Positions 7,705 to 15,795 of a stretch of DNA of 64,000 bases are shown in pieces. The DNA is from Candidatus Undinarchaeales archaeon (GTDB lineage Archaea; SpSt-1190; JASMDC01). The notes below the pieces were generated by a model. That model saw only the letters and a list, made by a program, of their open reading frames with translations. It was not told the DNA's origin and ran no database searches. Location of the stretch: NCBI GenBank assembly GCA_030753015.1, contig JASMDC010000014.1, forward strand, positions 16,440-80,439, given 5' to 3'. The position numbers and the translations under genes were made by a program. The number at the start of each line of letters is the position of its first letter. Positions within the stretch are counted from its first letter, which is position 1.

Positions 7705-9579
7705 ATGACGGAGGCCAAACAATCCATCGATGCTGTCATTGAGGTATCGTTCGAGGGGGGCCACAAGGTAGGGGGCATCTATACGGTGCTCCTTTCCAAG
7801 TCCGAACAGATGCGACGTAATTGGGGCGATAATTACTTCCTCATCGGATTCTACTGGCCCGACGATGCACGGACCGAGCTCGTACCCGAGGAACCACCTC
7901 CAGAGGTCGTTCCCGCTCTCAAGCGTCTTGCTGACAGGGGTATCATATGCCATTGGGGGCGCTGGGTCAGGGGTAGCAATGTGCGCCTCATCCTCGTGGA
8001 GGCCGGGGATTACATCATGAATGACGTACCGTCGGAGAACGGTGCCGATAAGCGTATCAACATCCTCAAGTGGGACCTCTGGAAGAAGTATGGCGTTGAC
8101 TCCATGATGATGGGTCATGACTTCAACGAGCCCATCGGGTGGTCCACTGCATGCGGCGAGGTCATCGAAGAGCTCACTCAGTCTCCGTTGCTCAAGGGTA
8201 AGCGGGTCGTCGCACAGTTCCACGAGTGGCTCGCAGGAGGCGCCCTCCTTCATCTTCACAAGAAGAAATCACCAGTGGGCCTCGTGTTCACGACCCACGC
8301 TACTATCCTTGGTCGATCCATCGCCTCGTCCGGCCGGGACCTCTTCCGCATGGTGTTCGAAGGGTCCAAGAAGGGCTCTGTCGTCGATCCCCATGAGGCG
8401 TACAACTACAAGTGTGAGGGAAAACACTTGATGGAGGTGGCCTGTGCCAAGAACGCTGATGCGTTCACGACGGTCAGCAAGACTACCGCCAAGGAGGCTC
8501 AGTTCATCCTTGGCCAGAAGGTGGACGCTGTCCTGCCCAACGCTCTCGACTTCTCCACGTTCGGGTCCGCTCAGAAGCTCTCGGTGAGCCATGCCAAGAA
8601 CAGGAAGAAGGTGAAGCGGTTCCTCCGATCGTACTTCGCTCCCTTCTACGACATAAACCTCCTGGGATGCCTCATCTTCTATACATGCGGACGGTACGAG
8701 TTCAGCAACAAGGGCATGGATATCTTCATCGATGCGCTCGGTGAGCTGAACAAGCGTCTGAAGAAACAGAAGGACACGAATGAGGTCTATGCCTTCGTCT
8801 GGGTCCCTTCCGGAATAGCCGGGATGAAGGACTGGGTGCTCCGCACAAAGGTCATGCTCGACCGCATAGAGGAGCTGGTGGACGAGGAGCTGGAGAACGT
8901 CCGGTTCGAGCTCATCGACTCCATCACGTCCCAGGACATGAAGGCCTTGAAAAAAGGTACCAAGGTCTCCGACAGGTTCGTGGCCGATGTCACCGGTCTC
9001 GTGGGCCAGTTCAAGAGAGAAGGTGCGCCCCCCCACTGCGCCTTCAACCTCATGTACGATGAGAACCACGATATGGTCATAAACCATCTCAAGCGTGCAG
9101 GGCTCAACAACGGTCAGAAGGACAAGGTCCGCGTGATCCACTACCCCTCCTACCTGACCAAATCGGACCAGGTGCTCGGGCTCTCCTATTACGAGGCCCT
9201 CAATGCAGGTGACATGGGCGTGTTCCCGTCCCGTTACGAGCCGTGGGGGTACACACCCGCCGAGGCCGCAGCACAGATGGCGCTCTCGGTGACCACTGAT
9301 CAGGCCGGTTTCGGCCAGTTCGTGCTGGAGAACACCAAGGGCAAGAAGGGCAACGGCATCCAAGTGCTCGCCATGGAGGGCAAGAAGCGCTCCGACGTCG
9401 TCACTCAGCTAGCGGACTTCATGGAGGAGGTCGCACTCATGGACAAGGGCGACCTCATCGAGCTCAAGCTCAATGGCCGCGACATCGCCGAGCTGTCCGA
9501 CTGGCGGCGGCAGATCGAGAACTATATCACCGCTTATGGGCTTGCACTAAAGGGCTCGATCAAGAGGGTCAAATCCTGA
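7705..9579 (+). CDS. Glycogen synthase, GT3 (eukaryotic-type) family
   Basis: A 624-aa GT-B fold retaining glycosyltransferase of CAZy family GT3, the family of fungal and animal glycogen synthase rather than bacterial GlgA (GT5). N-terminal blocks are GGHKVGGIYTVL (about 18-29), FHEWLAGG and FTTHATILGR. The C-terminal catalytic signature is PSRYEPWGYTPAEAA, containing the conserved EPWGYTPAE. It should use UDP-glucose to extend alpha-1,4-glucan in the cytoplasm. ATG 7705 fits the TATA box; an upstream in-frame ATG at 7684 would lie inside the promoter. No branching enzyme or phosphorylase is nearby. Confidence 0.9.
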   Translation: MTEAKQSIDAVIEVSFEGGHKVGGIYTVLLSKSEQMRRNWGDNYFLIGFYWPDDARTELVPEEPPPEVVPALKRLADRGIICHWGRWVRGSNVRLILVEAGDYIMNDVPSENGADKRINILKWDLWKKYGVDSMMMGHDFNEPIGWSTACGEVIEELTQSPLLKGKRVVAQFHEWLAGGALLHLHKKKSPVGLVFTTHATILGRSIASSGRDLFRMVFEGSKKGSVVDPHEAYNYKCEGKHLMEVACAKNADAFTTVSKTTAKEAQFILGQKVDAVLPNALDFSTFGSAQKLSVSHAKNRKKVKRFLRSYFAPFYDINLLGCLIFYTCGRYEFSNKGMDIFIDALGELNKRLKKQKDTNEVYAFVWVPSGIAGMKDWVLRTKVMLDRIEELVDEELENVRFELIDSITSQDMKALKKGTKVSDRFVADVTGLVGQFKREGAPPHCAFNLMYDENHDMVINHLKRAGLNNGQKDKVRVIHYPSYLTKSDQVLGLSYYEALNAGDMGVFPSRYEPWGYTPAEAAAQMALSVTTDQAGFGQFVLENTKGKKGNGIQVLAMEGKKRSDVVTQLADFMEEVALMDKGDLIELKLNGRDIAELSDWRRQIENYITAYGLALKGSIKRVKS

Positions 9580-9674
9580 GCGCTGACGGATCGACCCGCA
9601 AGAAGCGGGTCAAGGAGCGTAAGCCGACCGAGAAGCTCGTCCCCAAGGATATACCCGAGGACGAAGGCTCTTGC

Positions 9675-11246
9675 ATGAGCGTGCGGCGCGCGGTGTTCAT
9701 CGCGCTCTTCACCACGGGCGCTGCCGCGATGATCTATGAGATAGTGCTCCTGCGGGAACTGGCCATCGTGCTGGGCGCCACCGAGACGGCTGCGGGCATC
9801 ATCCTCTCCACCTTCATGGCGGGACTTGCCATCGGTAGCAAAGCGTTCGGTGGTTACTCGGAGCGTGTCGAGGACCCTACCGGCCTGTTCATCCGTATGG
9901 AGCTCGCGATCGCTGCCTGCGCCTTCTACCTCTTACCCATTGCACGGATGCTCCCGCAGGTCCATGACTGGACGGTCGAGCTGTTCATCGCAGTGATGGC
10001 CTTATTGCCGCCCACCATCCTCATGGGCGGTGAGCTGCCCGTGGCGGGACGATTGCTCGCCCAGGAGGACCGTCGGCGTGGCGAGGAGGAGCGGACGGGA
10101 GAATATATCGGCTACGCCTACTCGGCCGATACGCTTGGAGGTATCGTCGGCGCCGCTGCCACGGGACTGGTCCTCATCCCCTATCTCGGCGCCATCAAGA
10201 CTATGTTGCTGGGCGCGATGCTCAATGTGCTCTCCGGTGCTGTCCTTGCTGTGCGTCGGACGCTCCCCCGAGGGGAAGTGCCCGTTATGGCCGCACTCCC
10301 TCTCGCCATCCTGCTCATCGTGGGCCTGCAGGCGATGGATATAACCAGCATCGAGCTTCAGCTCGTCAATCGCATCTACGAGTACCGTGTCATCTATACC
10401 GAGCAGACCGTTTACCAGCGCATCGATATTATCAACCACACCGATTTCGGAAAGTCCCTCTTCCTCAACGGGCAGCTCCAGATGACCGTCGAGGACGAGC
10501 CCATGTACCATGAGAACCTAATACATCCGGCCATGGTGGCCCATCCGTTGCCACGGCGTGTGCTCATCATCGGCGGAGGCGACGGGGGCGCGCTCAGGGA
10601 GGTGCTCAAGCACGGTCCCGAGGAGGTCACCCTCGTCGAGCTCGACGAGCGAGTGGTGAGCGTCGCGCGTGATCTCCTCCCCGAGGTGAACCAGGGCGCT
10701 TTCGATGATCCCAGGGTCACCCTTGAGTTCAACGACGGGCGTTACGTGCTCAAGTCGGCGGTCGAAGCTGGAAGAACGTGGGACGTGATCATATGCGACC
10801 TCTCCGATCCTACGACCGGACCGGTGGCCATGCTCTACACCCGTGAGTTCTACCAGCTGGTGAAATCGGCGCTGGACGATGGCGGTGTGTTCATCACCCA
10901 GGCGACCTCGCCCTATTGGTATCCCGATGCATACGCGTCCATCACCCGCACGCTGGCCGACTCGTTCACAGTGGTCCATCCCATGGTAACATGGGTACCC
11001 ACCTTCGGGATGTGGGGGTACGTGGTTGCTTCGAACGGTCCTGATCCTGCGACCATGTCCACCGAAGAGATCATTTCGCGACTCCGGGAACGTGACATCA
11101 CTACAACTCATTACACAGCGCGCGCACATGCACGCCTCTTCATCCTCCCGGGATCGGTCGAGACGGCCCTTGCGAATCCCAAGGTACCTGTATCAACCGA
11201 CGACAATCCCTTCGTTCTCTATGCCATGCAAGAGGAGGACGATTAA
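9675..11246 (+). CDS. Membrane-fused spermidine synthase-like protein
   Basis: A 523-aa protein. The first 230 residues form about 7 transmembrane helices beginning VFIALFTTGAAAMIYEIVLLRELA, a lead-in common in fused spermine/spermidine synthase-like membrane proteins. The rest is a SpeE-like Rossmann domain: GGGDGG at 300-305, a VELDE ribose-binding acid and ICDLSDPTTG as the active-site block. It should transfer an aminopropyl group from decarboxylated SAM, but the amine acceptor is unknown. The 95 bp upstream lack a TATA box and stay open in this frame, encoding a Lys/Arg/Glu-rich tail, so translation may begin earlier or be coupled to the glycogen synthase gene. Confidence 0.8.
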   Translation: MSVRRAVFIALFTTGAAAMIYEIVLLRELAIVLGATETAAGIILSTFMAGLAIGSKAFGGYSERVEDPTGLFIRMELAIAACAFYLLPIARMLPQVHDWTVELFIAVMALLPPTILMGGELPVAGRLLAQEDRRRGEEERTGEYIGYAYSADTLGGIVGAAATGLVLIPYLGAIKTMLLGAMLNVLSGAVLAVRRTLPRGEVPVMAALPLAILLIVGLQAMDITSIELQLVNRIYEYRVIYTEQTVYQRIDIINHTDFGKSLFLNGQLQMTVEDEPMYHENLIHPAMVAHPLPRRVLIIGGGDGGALREVLKHGPEEVTLVELDERVVSVARDLLPEVNQGAFDDPRVTLEFNDGRYVLKSAVEAGRTWDVIICDLSDPTTGPVAMLYTREFYQLVKSALDDGGVFITQATSPYWYPDAYASITRTLADSFTVVHPMVTWVPTFGMWGYVVASNGPDPATMSTEEIISRLRERDITTTHYTARAHARLFILPGSVETALANPKVPVSTDDNPFVLYAMQEEDD

Positions 11247-11315
11247 CGCTCATTATTCGATCCCGGGGCCCTTCCGGTCGTGGTACGGACGCCCAATACG
11301 ATCAGTACAATAGGT

Positions 11316-11322
11316 TTTTAAG
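11316..11322 (+). promoter_or_regulatory. TATA box of the prepilin-like operon
   Basis: TTTTAAG centred 29 bp before ATG 11348 gives a near-leaderless mRNA covering three overlapping genes. Confidence 0.55.
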
Positions 11323-11347
11323 CCACACCACCATAGGCTCTAACAGG

Positions 11348-11839
11348 ATGAGTGGGCACCTTATGCGTAGGAATCTCACCCTCGGCGATGGAGGTCAGTT
11401 CTCTCTTGAGTTCCTGCTCGCCCTCTCGGTCGGTGTCGTCATCCTCGGGTTCGCCGCGTTCCTCAACACCTACAACTGGCGCAACACGCGTACCAATCTC
11501 GACATCCGCGCGACCGAGTCCTTTGTCGACACGGTCGCTGCCAGGGTGTTCGAGGCCAAGGCCATGGGCAGTAACGCGTCGGTCCTTTCCATCCCCATGA
11601 GGGCGCCGGTTGCGGGCATTCGTATAACCAAGCGCGAGACCAATGATCCGGACATGACGGTGCTCAGGTTCCTCATAGAGGACCAGGAACGGTTCCCCTC
11701 CGGTGCGTTCATCGACAAGACCCTACTGTTGAACCCCGACCTCGTGCTTCCGGATAACACCACTCTGTTCAACCAGAACGACATCATACTTGTATGGAGC
11801 GACAGGCAGGGCCGTATTCGTGTGGGTGATTCGCGATGA
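11348..11839 (+). CDS. Class III signal peptide prepilin-like protein 1
   Basis: A 163-aa protein. After a short basic leader comes GDGGQFSLEFLLAL at about 14-27, then a hydrophobic helix to about 40. G-Q-x-S-x-E followed by hydrophobics is the archaeal class III (EppA/PibD-processed) prepilin signature: cleavage before Gln leaves an N-terminal assembly helix. The remaining 120 residues look beta-rich and extracytoplasmic. It is first in a three-gene operon, with its stop overlapping the next start. No pilus ATPase or platform gene is in the window, so the assembly machine must lie elsewhere. Confidence 0.75.
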   Translation: MSGHLMRRNLTLGDGGQFSLEFLLALSVGVVILGFAAFLNTYNWRNTRTNLDIRATESFVDTVAARVFEAKAMGSNASVLSIPMRAPVAGIRITKRETNDPDMTVLRFLIEDQERFPSGAFIDKTLLLNPDLVLPDNTTLFNQNDIILVWSDRQGRIRVGDSR

Positions 11840-12645
11840 GGACCTCACGCAGGGGATCTGCGACTCAAGAGCTCCTCTTCATGGTCACGGTGTACATAAT
11901 CGCTGTCGGATCCCTGGGCTCCTTCATGTCCATGCAGCACCGGCAATACTCCGCCCATGCTGACTATGAGAGCGCTGCCGTCACTGGCCGGCAGCTTAAA
12001 ACGGCCATTGACCGTCTCTCGAGCCACAACGGCACGGTGAAGATGCACATACCGTGCAATCCGAACGAGACCGTCTCGATAGAGTCGGTCACTACGGGTA
12101 AGTTCATCATGATGATCGGTGAAGAGGAGATCACACGCTCCGTGCTCAGGGTCCACCCATCACCGAACAGCACCATCGACTTCCAGCAACATTTCGCCCT
12201 CATCAGGTTCGACCTTTCCAATGATATGGCCGCGCGTATGAAGGAAGTGACGTGCGCCATGGGGTTCCAGCCCAATCCGAATCCCCCTGGCGGTGGTGGC
12301 TGTACACAGTTCTTGGACAAGCTCTTGCATATCTTCCTTGAGGGTGAGCTCTACCGCTCCATCTACATATGTGAGGAACTGCACTGCAAGGCCGCAACGA
12401 CACTCACCATCCACGTCACTTCGGATGATAACGACGTGCTCAGGAACGACTTCAACAAGATCAAGTCCATCCTCGAGATGGAGGGCAAGGAGCTCCGCAT
12501 CACCGTGACGAACAAGCGCAACCAGGATATCATCCTGTCGAGCAATAAAGGCAGTCTTCAGGACATGTCGCTATCACCTACGACCTGCACGACGGCGAGG
12601 TTCCAGACCCTGTGCGTCAGCTCCTACGACGGGAGATGCCCATGA
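11836..12645 (+). CDS. Prepilin-like protein 2
   Basis: A 269-aa protein whose ATG overlaps the previous stop (ATGA). RRGSATQELLFMV followed by a hydrophobic helix (about 14-35) is a degenerate prepilin leader: a basic start, small residues, then T-Q-E where S-x-E is usual. The exported part has Cys residues near the middle (CNPNE, CGMGFQ-like and GGGCTQF regions) and a C-terminal Cys cluster. It is probably a minor pilin or pseudopilin acting with its two neighbours. Cleavage by the class III peptidase is uncertain. Confidence 0.65.
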   Translation: MRTSRRGSATQELLFMVTVYIIAVGSLGSFMSMQHRQYSAHADYESAAVTGRQLKTAIDRLSSHNGTVKMHIPCNPNETVSIESVTTGKFIMMIGEEEITRSVLRVHPSPNSTIDFQQHFALIRFDLSNDMAARMKEVTCAMGFQPNPNPPGGGGCTQFLDKLLHIFLEGELYRSIYICEELHCKAATTLTIHVTSDDNDVLRNDFNKIKSILEMEGKELRITVTNKRNQDIILSSNKGSLQDMSLSPTTCTTARFQTLCVSSYDGRCP

Positions 12646-13226
12646 TGCGGCGCAGGCTCGCTCTTGCCCGACGTGGGCAGGTCTTCGCCATGGATGGTCT
12701 GCTGGCGATAGTTATCATCCTGCTCCTCGTATCACTCATCCGCTCGGCCCGCACTCGTCTTGCCACCGAACGCTCCGAGTGGGCGGCCCGGTTCCAGCTG
12801 GAGAAGAACGCCAACGACCTCATCGACGCCCTGGTGCGAGAACCGGGTCAGCTCTTGAGCGGCGCTGTATGGGAATGCGTTCCACCGACATGTGCGGTCT
12901 CCACGATCAGACGCCCGGGTCTTGCCTACATCGATCCGGTCCGTAACCTTGAGAGACCATCAGTGCTCGATCAGCGCAAGGTCAATGCCTTCTTCACGGA
13001 CCATGTCACCGACTCTGAGGAGCTCATCAAGGACTTCGCACCTTATGTCCATATACAACTCGCACCGAACCGTGGAGCTGGTGGCCTCACCATCGAGATC
13101 GGGGACACTAACCGCACGACCAATCCCCGACTCGAGAAGGTGAGCATCACACGGGTAGTTGTAGTGCTCGAACCCGGGAGCGGTTCGCGGCGCACGGAGT
13201 TCCTGACGCTCACGTTGGCCCAGTGA
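12642..13226 (+). CDS. Prepilin-like protein 3
   Basis: A 194-aa protein. The ATG at 12642 overlaps the preceding stop (ATGA) and follows GGGAG; in-frame ATGs at 12612, 12636 and 12645 are alternatives. The leader RRRLALARRGQVFAMDGLLAIVIILLLVSLI contains R-G-Q, then a helix with D in place of the usual +5 Glu. The ectodomain is about 160 residues with one CVPPTC pair. It closes the three-gene operon; the next gene converges 1 bp away. Confidence 0.65.
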   Translation: MMRRRLALARRGQVFAMDGLLAIVIILLLVSLIRSARTRLATERSEWAARFQLEKNANDLIDALVREPGQLLSGAVWECVPPTCAVSTIRRPGLAYIDPVRNLERPSVLDQRKVNAFFTDHVTDSEELIKDFAPYVHIQLAPNRGAGGLTIEIGDTNRTTNPRLEKVSITRVVVVLEPGSGSRRTEFLTLTLAQ

Positions 13227-13227
13227 T

Positions 13228-13725
13228 TCAACCGCGCCGTGTCTTGACAAGGGCAACCTGGAAGCCAATGAATGCCAAGATTAGCACACCGATGAACACT
13301 GTCATCGATTCCTGCACGAACTTGAGCTTGAAACCCATATACACGAAGGTCAGCCCCCCGATCGCGAAACAGGATCCTGAGACCACCTCGAGCATCCGGC
13401 CGAGCTTCTCCTGTTCTCGCATCCCCCTGTAATAGGTCGCGAAGAGGTAGCATACTGCCGCGAGGAAGAAGAACTGTGACGACCAGTAGTAGGAGGTGAC
13501 AAGTTGGCCCAGAGTGTCGCGGGCCTTGTCGGCACCCTCGGAGAGCACGATGTACTCTGCCTTATAGGATACCATATTGACGCGGAATAGGATCGTGACC
13601 ATGAAGAACCCGACAACGAGGCATACTGAGAAGGTGAGCCGCTCGATCGAGCGAAGCCGGTCCTCCAAAGCGACCAGCATCTCGAGGATCTTGTCCTGCC
13701 GCTCGTCCGACGTCTTCCCAGGCAT
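13228..13725 (-). CDS. Small four-helix membrane protein
   Basis: A 165-aa protein beginning MPGKTSDERQDK. A charged helix (about 5-27) precedes four hydrophobic segments: about 29-47, 73-94, 107-125 and 133-155. The ATG at 13725 lies 26.5 bp from a TATA box shared with the divergent regulator gene, so upstream in-frame ATGs (13767 and beyond) are not needed. I do not recognise the family. The shared promoter hints that it works with the membrane-bound winged-helix protein. Confidence 0.7.
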   Translation of the reverse strand: MPGKTSDERQDKILEMLVALEDRLRSIERLTFSVCLVVGFFMVTILFRVNMVSYKAEYIVLSEGADKARDTLGQLVTSYYWSSQFFFLAAVCYLFATYYRGMREQEKLGRMLEVVSGSCFAIGGLTFVYMGFKLKFVQESMTVFIGVLILAFIGFQVALVKTRRG

Positions 13726-13747
13726 GGCCTTGGCAGGTCCAACAAGC

Positions 13748-13755
13748 TTTATATT
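13748..13755. promoter_or_regulatory. Bidirectional TATA box, 53-bp start-to-start interval
   Basis: TTTATATT on plus reads AATATAAA on minus. Its centre is 26.5 bp from the minus ATG (13725) and 26.5 bp from the plus ATG (13778), exactly the leaderless spacing seen across the window. No second TATA box is present in either direction. Confidence 0.65.
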
Positions 13756-13777
13756 GATTCGCGGCATGCTCTCGACC

Positions 13778-14608
13778 ATGGGGTATCGGCGTATTCTGTT
13801 GGTCGCGGCGACCGTGCTCCTTCTTCTCGCTTCTGCCGCATGCGAGGTCACTGACGTGACGCTCACCTGTTCGATAGAGGGCGATACTTCTCGATGCGTA
13901 CTCACGGGAGGGCGGACGCTCGAGCCCCACTTCGGTATCTTGCAGCGTGCACAGGAGCACTCCTTTGAGGGTGAAGACCTTCGATACACCGTTGATAACA
14001 TCTTCCCCCTGGAGGGGCACGCGCTCCTGGTCGATATATTCGAACCTACCTGTATCCTGCGTGACCTTTCGATCACTTATGACCTCGGCTCTTACGAGGT
14101 GGTCATCGACAACAGCTCGATACGCTCTCTCCCCCTCCCCCCGGATCTGAGGGTCCTCGAAGGCAAGGTCGAGCTCAAACGGACCATCCATGACGGTACG
14201 CTCACTATCGTGGTCCCCCTTCGGCGACGACAGGGCCGTGTGCTCTCGTCCTTGTTCGATATCTTTCTCGCGCTATATGCTGCAGCAATTATCATCATCA
14301 TACTGGTCTTCTCCAGGTCCATCGAGAAGCAGCGTGAAAAAGAGACAACTCCGCGCACGACCCGCGAGGACTTCTCATATCTTCTTGCGATGCTTACCAA
14401 GGACGAGGAGATGGTGCTCGATACACTGCTTGGGAGCGAGGGTATGACACAGCGTGAGGTGAGACGCACGACCGGCTTCTCCGCACCCAAGTTGACCCGC
14501 ATCCTCGCAGGGCTCGAGGGACGCAGCATCATCCGTCGAGAACCCGTCGGAAGGACCAAGAAGGTCTACCTATCCGGCGAGGTGAAGTACCAGAAACGAG
14601 GGATGTAG
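13778..14608 (+). CDS. Membrane-tethered winged-helix regulator with exported sensor domain
   Basis: A 276-aa protein. A signal sequence (residues 1-21, ending in SAAC) leads into an ectodomain of about 145 residues. A transmembrane helix follows at about 168-189 (LALYAAAIIIIILVF), then a cytosolic tail with a winged helix at about 213-270: DEEMVLDTLL, TQREVRRTTG, SAPKLTRILAGLEGRSIIRRE, VYLSGEV. This is the layout of one-component transmembrane regulators found in archaea, where the outer domain senses and the inner domain binds DNA. ATG 13778 is fixed by the shared TATA box. The target and signal are unknown; the divergent small membrane protein is the natural candidate. Confidence 0.78.
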   Translation: MGYRRILLVAATVLLLLASAACEVTDVTLTCSIEGDTSRCVLTGGRTLEPHFGILQRAQEHSFEGEDLRYTVDNIFPLEGHALLVDIFEPTCILRDLSITYDLGSYEVVIDNSSIRSLPLPPDLRVLEGKVELKRTIHDGTLTIVVPLRRRQGRVLSSLFDIFLALYAAAIIIIILVFSRSIEKQREKETTPRTTREDFSYLLAMLTKDEEMVLDTLLGSEGMTQREVRRTTGFSAPKLTRILAGLEGRSIIRREPVGRTKKVYLSGEVKYQKRGM

Positions 14609-14666
14609 TGTAAATTTGGGTTATTGAGCCCGAGGGGTTCTAGCCCTGTGGTGCCTGCTCCTGTTG

Positions 14667-15683
14667 CTATTGAGGAGCATACCCTTGCTCTGGCGCCTGT
14701 TTCCGATCTGGTTCCGACGGCCCTACGCCGTCCGCTTTATTCCCGACCTCTCCGGCCGCGACATCGGCGATGAGGTTCTTGAAGCTGTCCTCGGATTTCG
14801 TTGCGGTCTTCATTTCCGCCCCTTCATTGAGCCCGGACGTGTACTTGTACTCGCCGCTGTACGCGATGCAGTTCTTGCAGCAGTAGTTCGTACCGTCGTT
14901 GATGAAGCAAACCGAACACACCTTCGACTTGCACTGTGGGCACTCGAAGAGATCTTCCTTCTCCTCGTTGCACACAGCACATATATCGGCCTTCTTCCTC
15001 TTGATGATCCCCATCTTGTAGAGAACGATGACGATAGCCAGAACGATAACGATAAAACCGATCGCGAACTGGGTCTGTGATGGATACCATGGGGGGGTCA
15101 TCGTTTCGATCATCTCGGACGTGAGCCCGTAGTGAGCCTCCACGCGGATGAGAAGAATAGCAAGGGCGCTTTCTTCGACGGCGAGCACGACCTGGTTATC
15201 TCCGACCTGGAGAGAACAGTCACCTCCAGTGACGTTGAAAACGTGCCAGTCCTCATCAAGGACAACACATTCATCGTGGGTGATCATTCCGCAATGCATC
15301 TCGATAATGCCCATGTCACAGCAGGACGCGGGATCCGTGTGATCGGTGCAGAATGAGACCTTTATCGATGTGCTGTCAAGCACGCCCTTTTCCCTGTCCG
15401 CTTCGACCGTGGTCCATATCTTGAGCCCGTCCACCTTCACGATCTCGGGAGTGCTCATGGTCAGGACTATCGGTGCTGAGCCATCCGCAGGGATGAACGC
15501 GGCAGCTTCCTTCGAATTGGCACTGCATATAGGTACGGATCCGGGCTGAGAGGGACATCGCATCAGGTTATCGATGAGATTATCGACCCCTCTAGCCACG
15601 ACGTAGTCTGCGGCACCCAGCGCTATCGAGAGAAGTAGTACTGCGACAATTACCCGCACTCCAGACCTTTCTCTCGATTTCAT
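14667..15683 (-). CDS. Membrane protein with exported domain and cytosolic zinc-ribbon tail
   Basis: A 338-aa protein. A signal anchor (about 9-28, VRVIVAVLLLSIALGAA) leads to an ectodomain of about 175 residues with Cys pairs, then a transmembrane helix at about 208-229. The cytosolic tail has CAVC, CPQC, CSVC and CCKNC spaced like two interleaved zinc fingers (B-box or RING-like). The last 60 residues are acidic and polar. ATG 15683 is chosen because GGTGA lies 8 nt upstream; a GTG at 15695 is the alternative. The family is not recognised. Confidence 0.72.
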   Translation of the reverse strand: MKSRERSGVRVIVAVLLLSIALGAADYVVARGVDNLIDNLMRCPSQPGSVPICSANSKEAAAFIPADGSAPIVLTMSTPEIVKVDGLKIWTTVEADREKGVLDSTSIKVSFCTDHTDPASCCDMGIIEMHCGMITHDECVVLDEDWHVFNVTGGDCSLQVGDNQVVLAVEESALAILLIRVEAHYGLTSEMIETMTPPWYPSQTQFAIGFIVIVLAIVIVLYKMGIIKRKKADICAVCNEEKEDLFECPQCKSKVCSVCFINDGTNYCCKNCIAYSGEYKYTSGLNEGAEMKTATKSEDSFKNLIADVAAGEVGNKADGVGPSEPDRKQAPEQGYAPQ

Positions 15684-15739
15684 CAGGTCACTCACCGCGT
15701 GCGCTGCCGCTGCGCTCTGCCAAATCAGAACGCTTTCTG

Positions 15740-15749
15740 TTTTATAAAA
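15740..15749 (-). promoter_or_regulatory. Palindromic TATA box TTTTATAAAA
   Basis: Centred 61 bp before ATG 15683, giving a leader of about 35 nt that contains GGTGA. It has no gene in the other direction within reach, unlike the bidirectional boxes. Confidence 0.5.
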
Positions 15750-15795
15750 CTGAGCCGGGAGCGGACTATTCTCATTCTATAGGTCAGATCACAGA

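Noticed and set aside
8269..9363. 364-aa minus-strand frame inside the glycogen synthase gene
   Set aside because: Shadow frame without a recognisable motif or promoter; the plus frame has the GT3 signatures.
13577..14076. Longer readings of both divergent genes (343 aa plus, 282 aa minus)
   Set aside because: They would overlap each other. The shared TATA box at 13748-13755 fixes both starts at 13778 and 13725, and the signal peptide begins at 13778.
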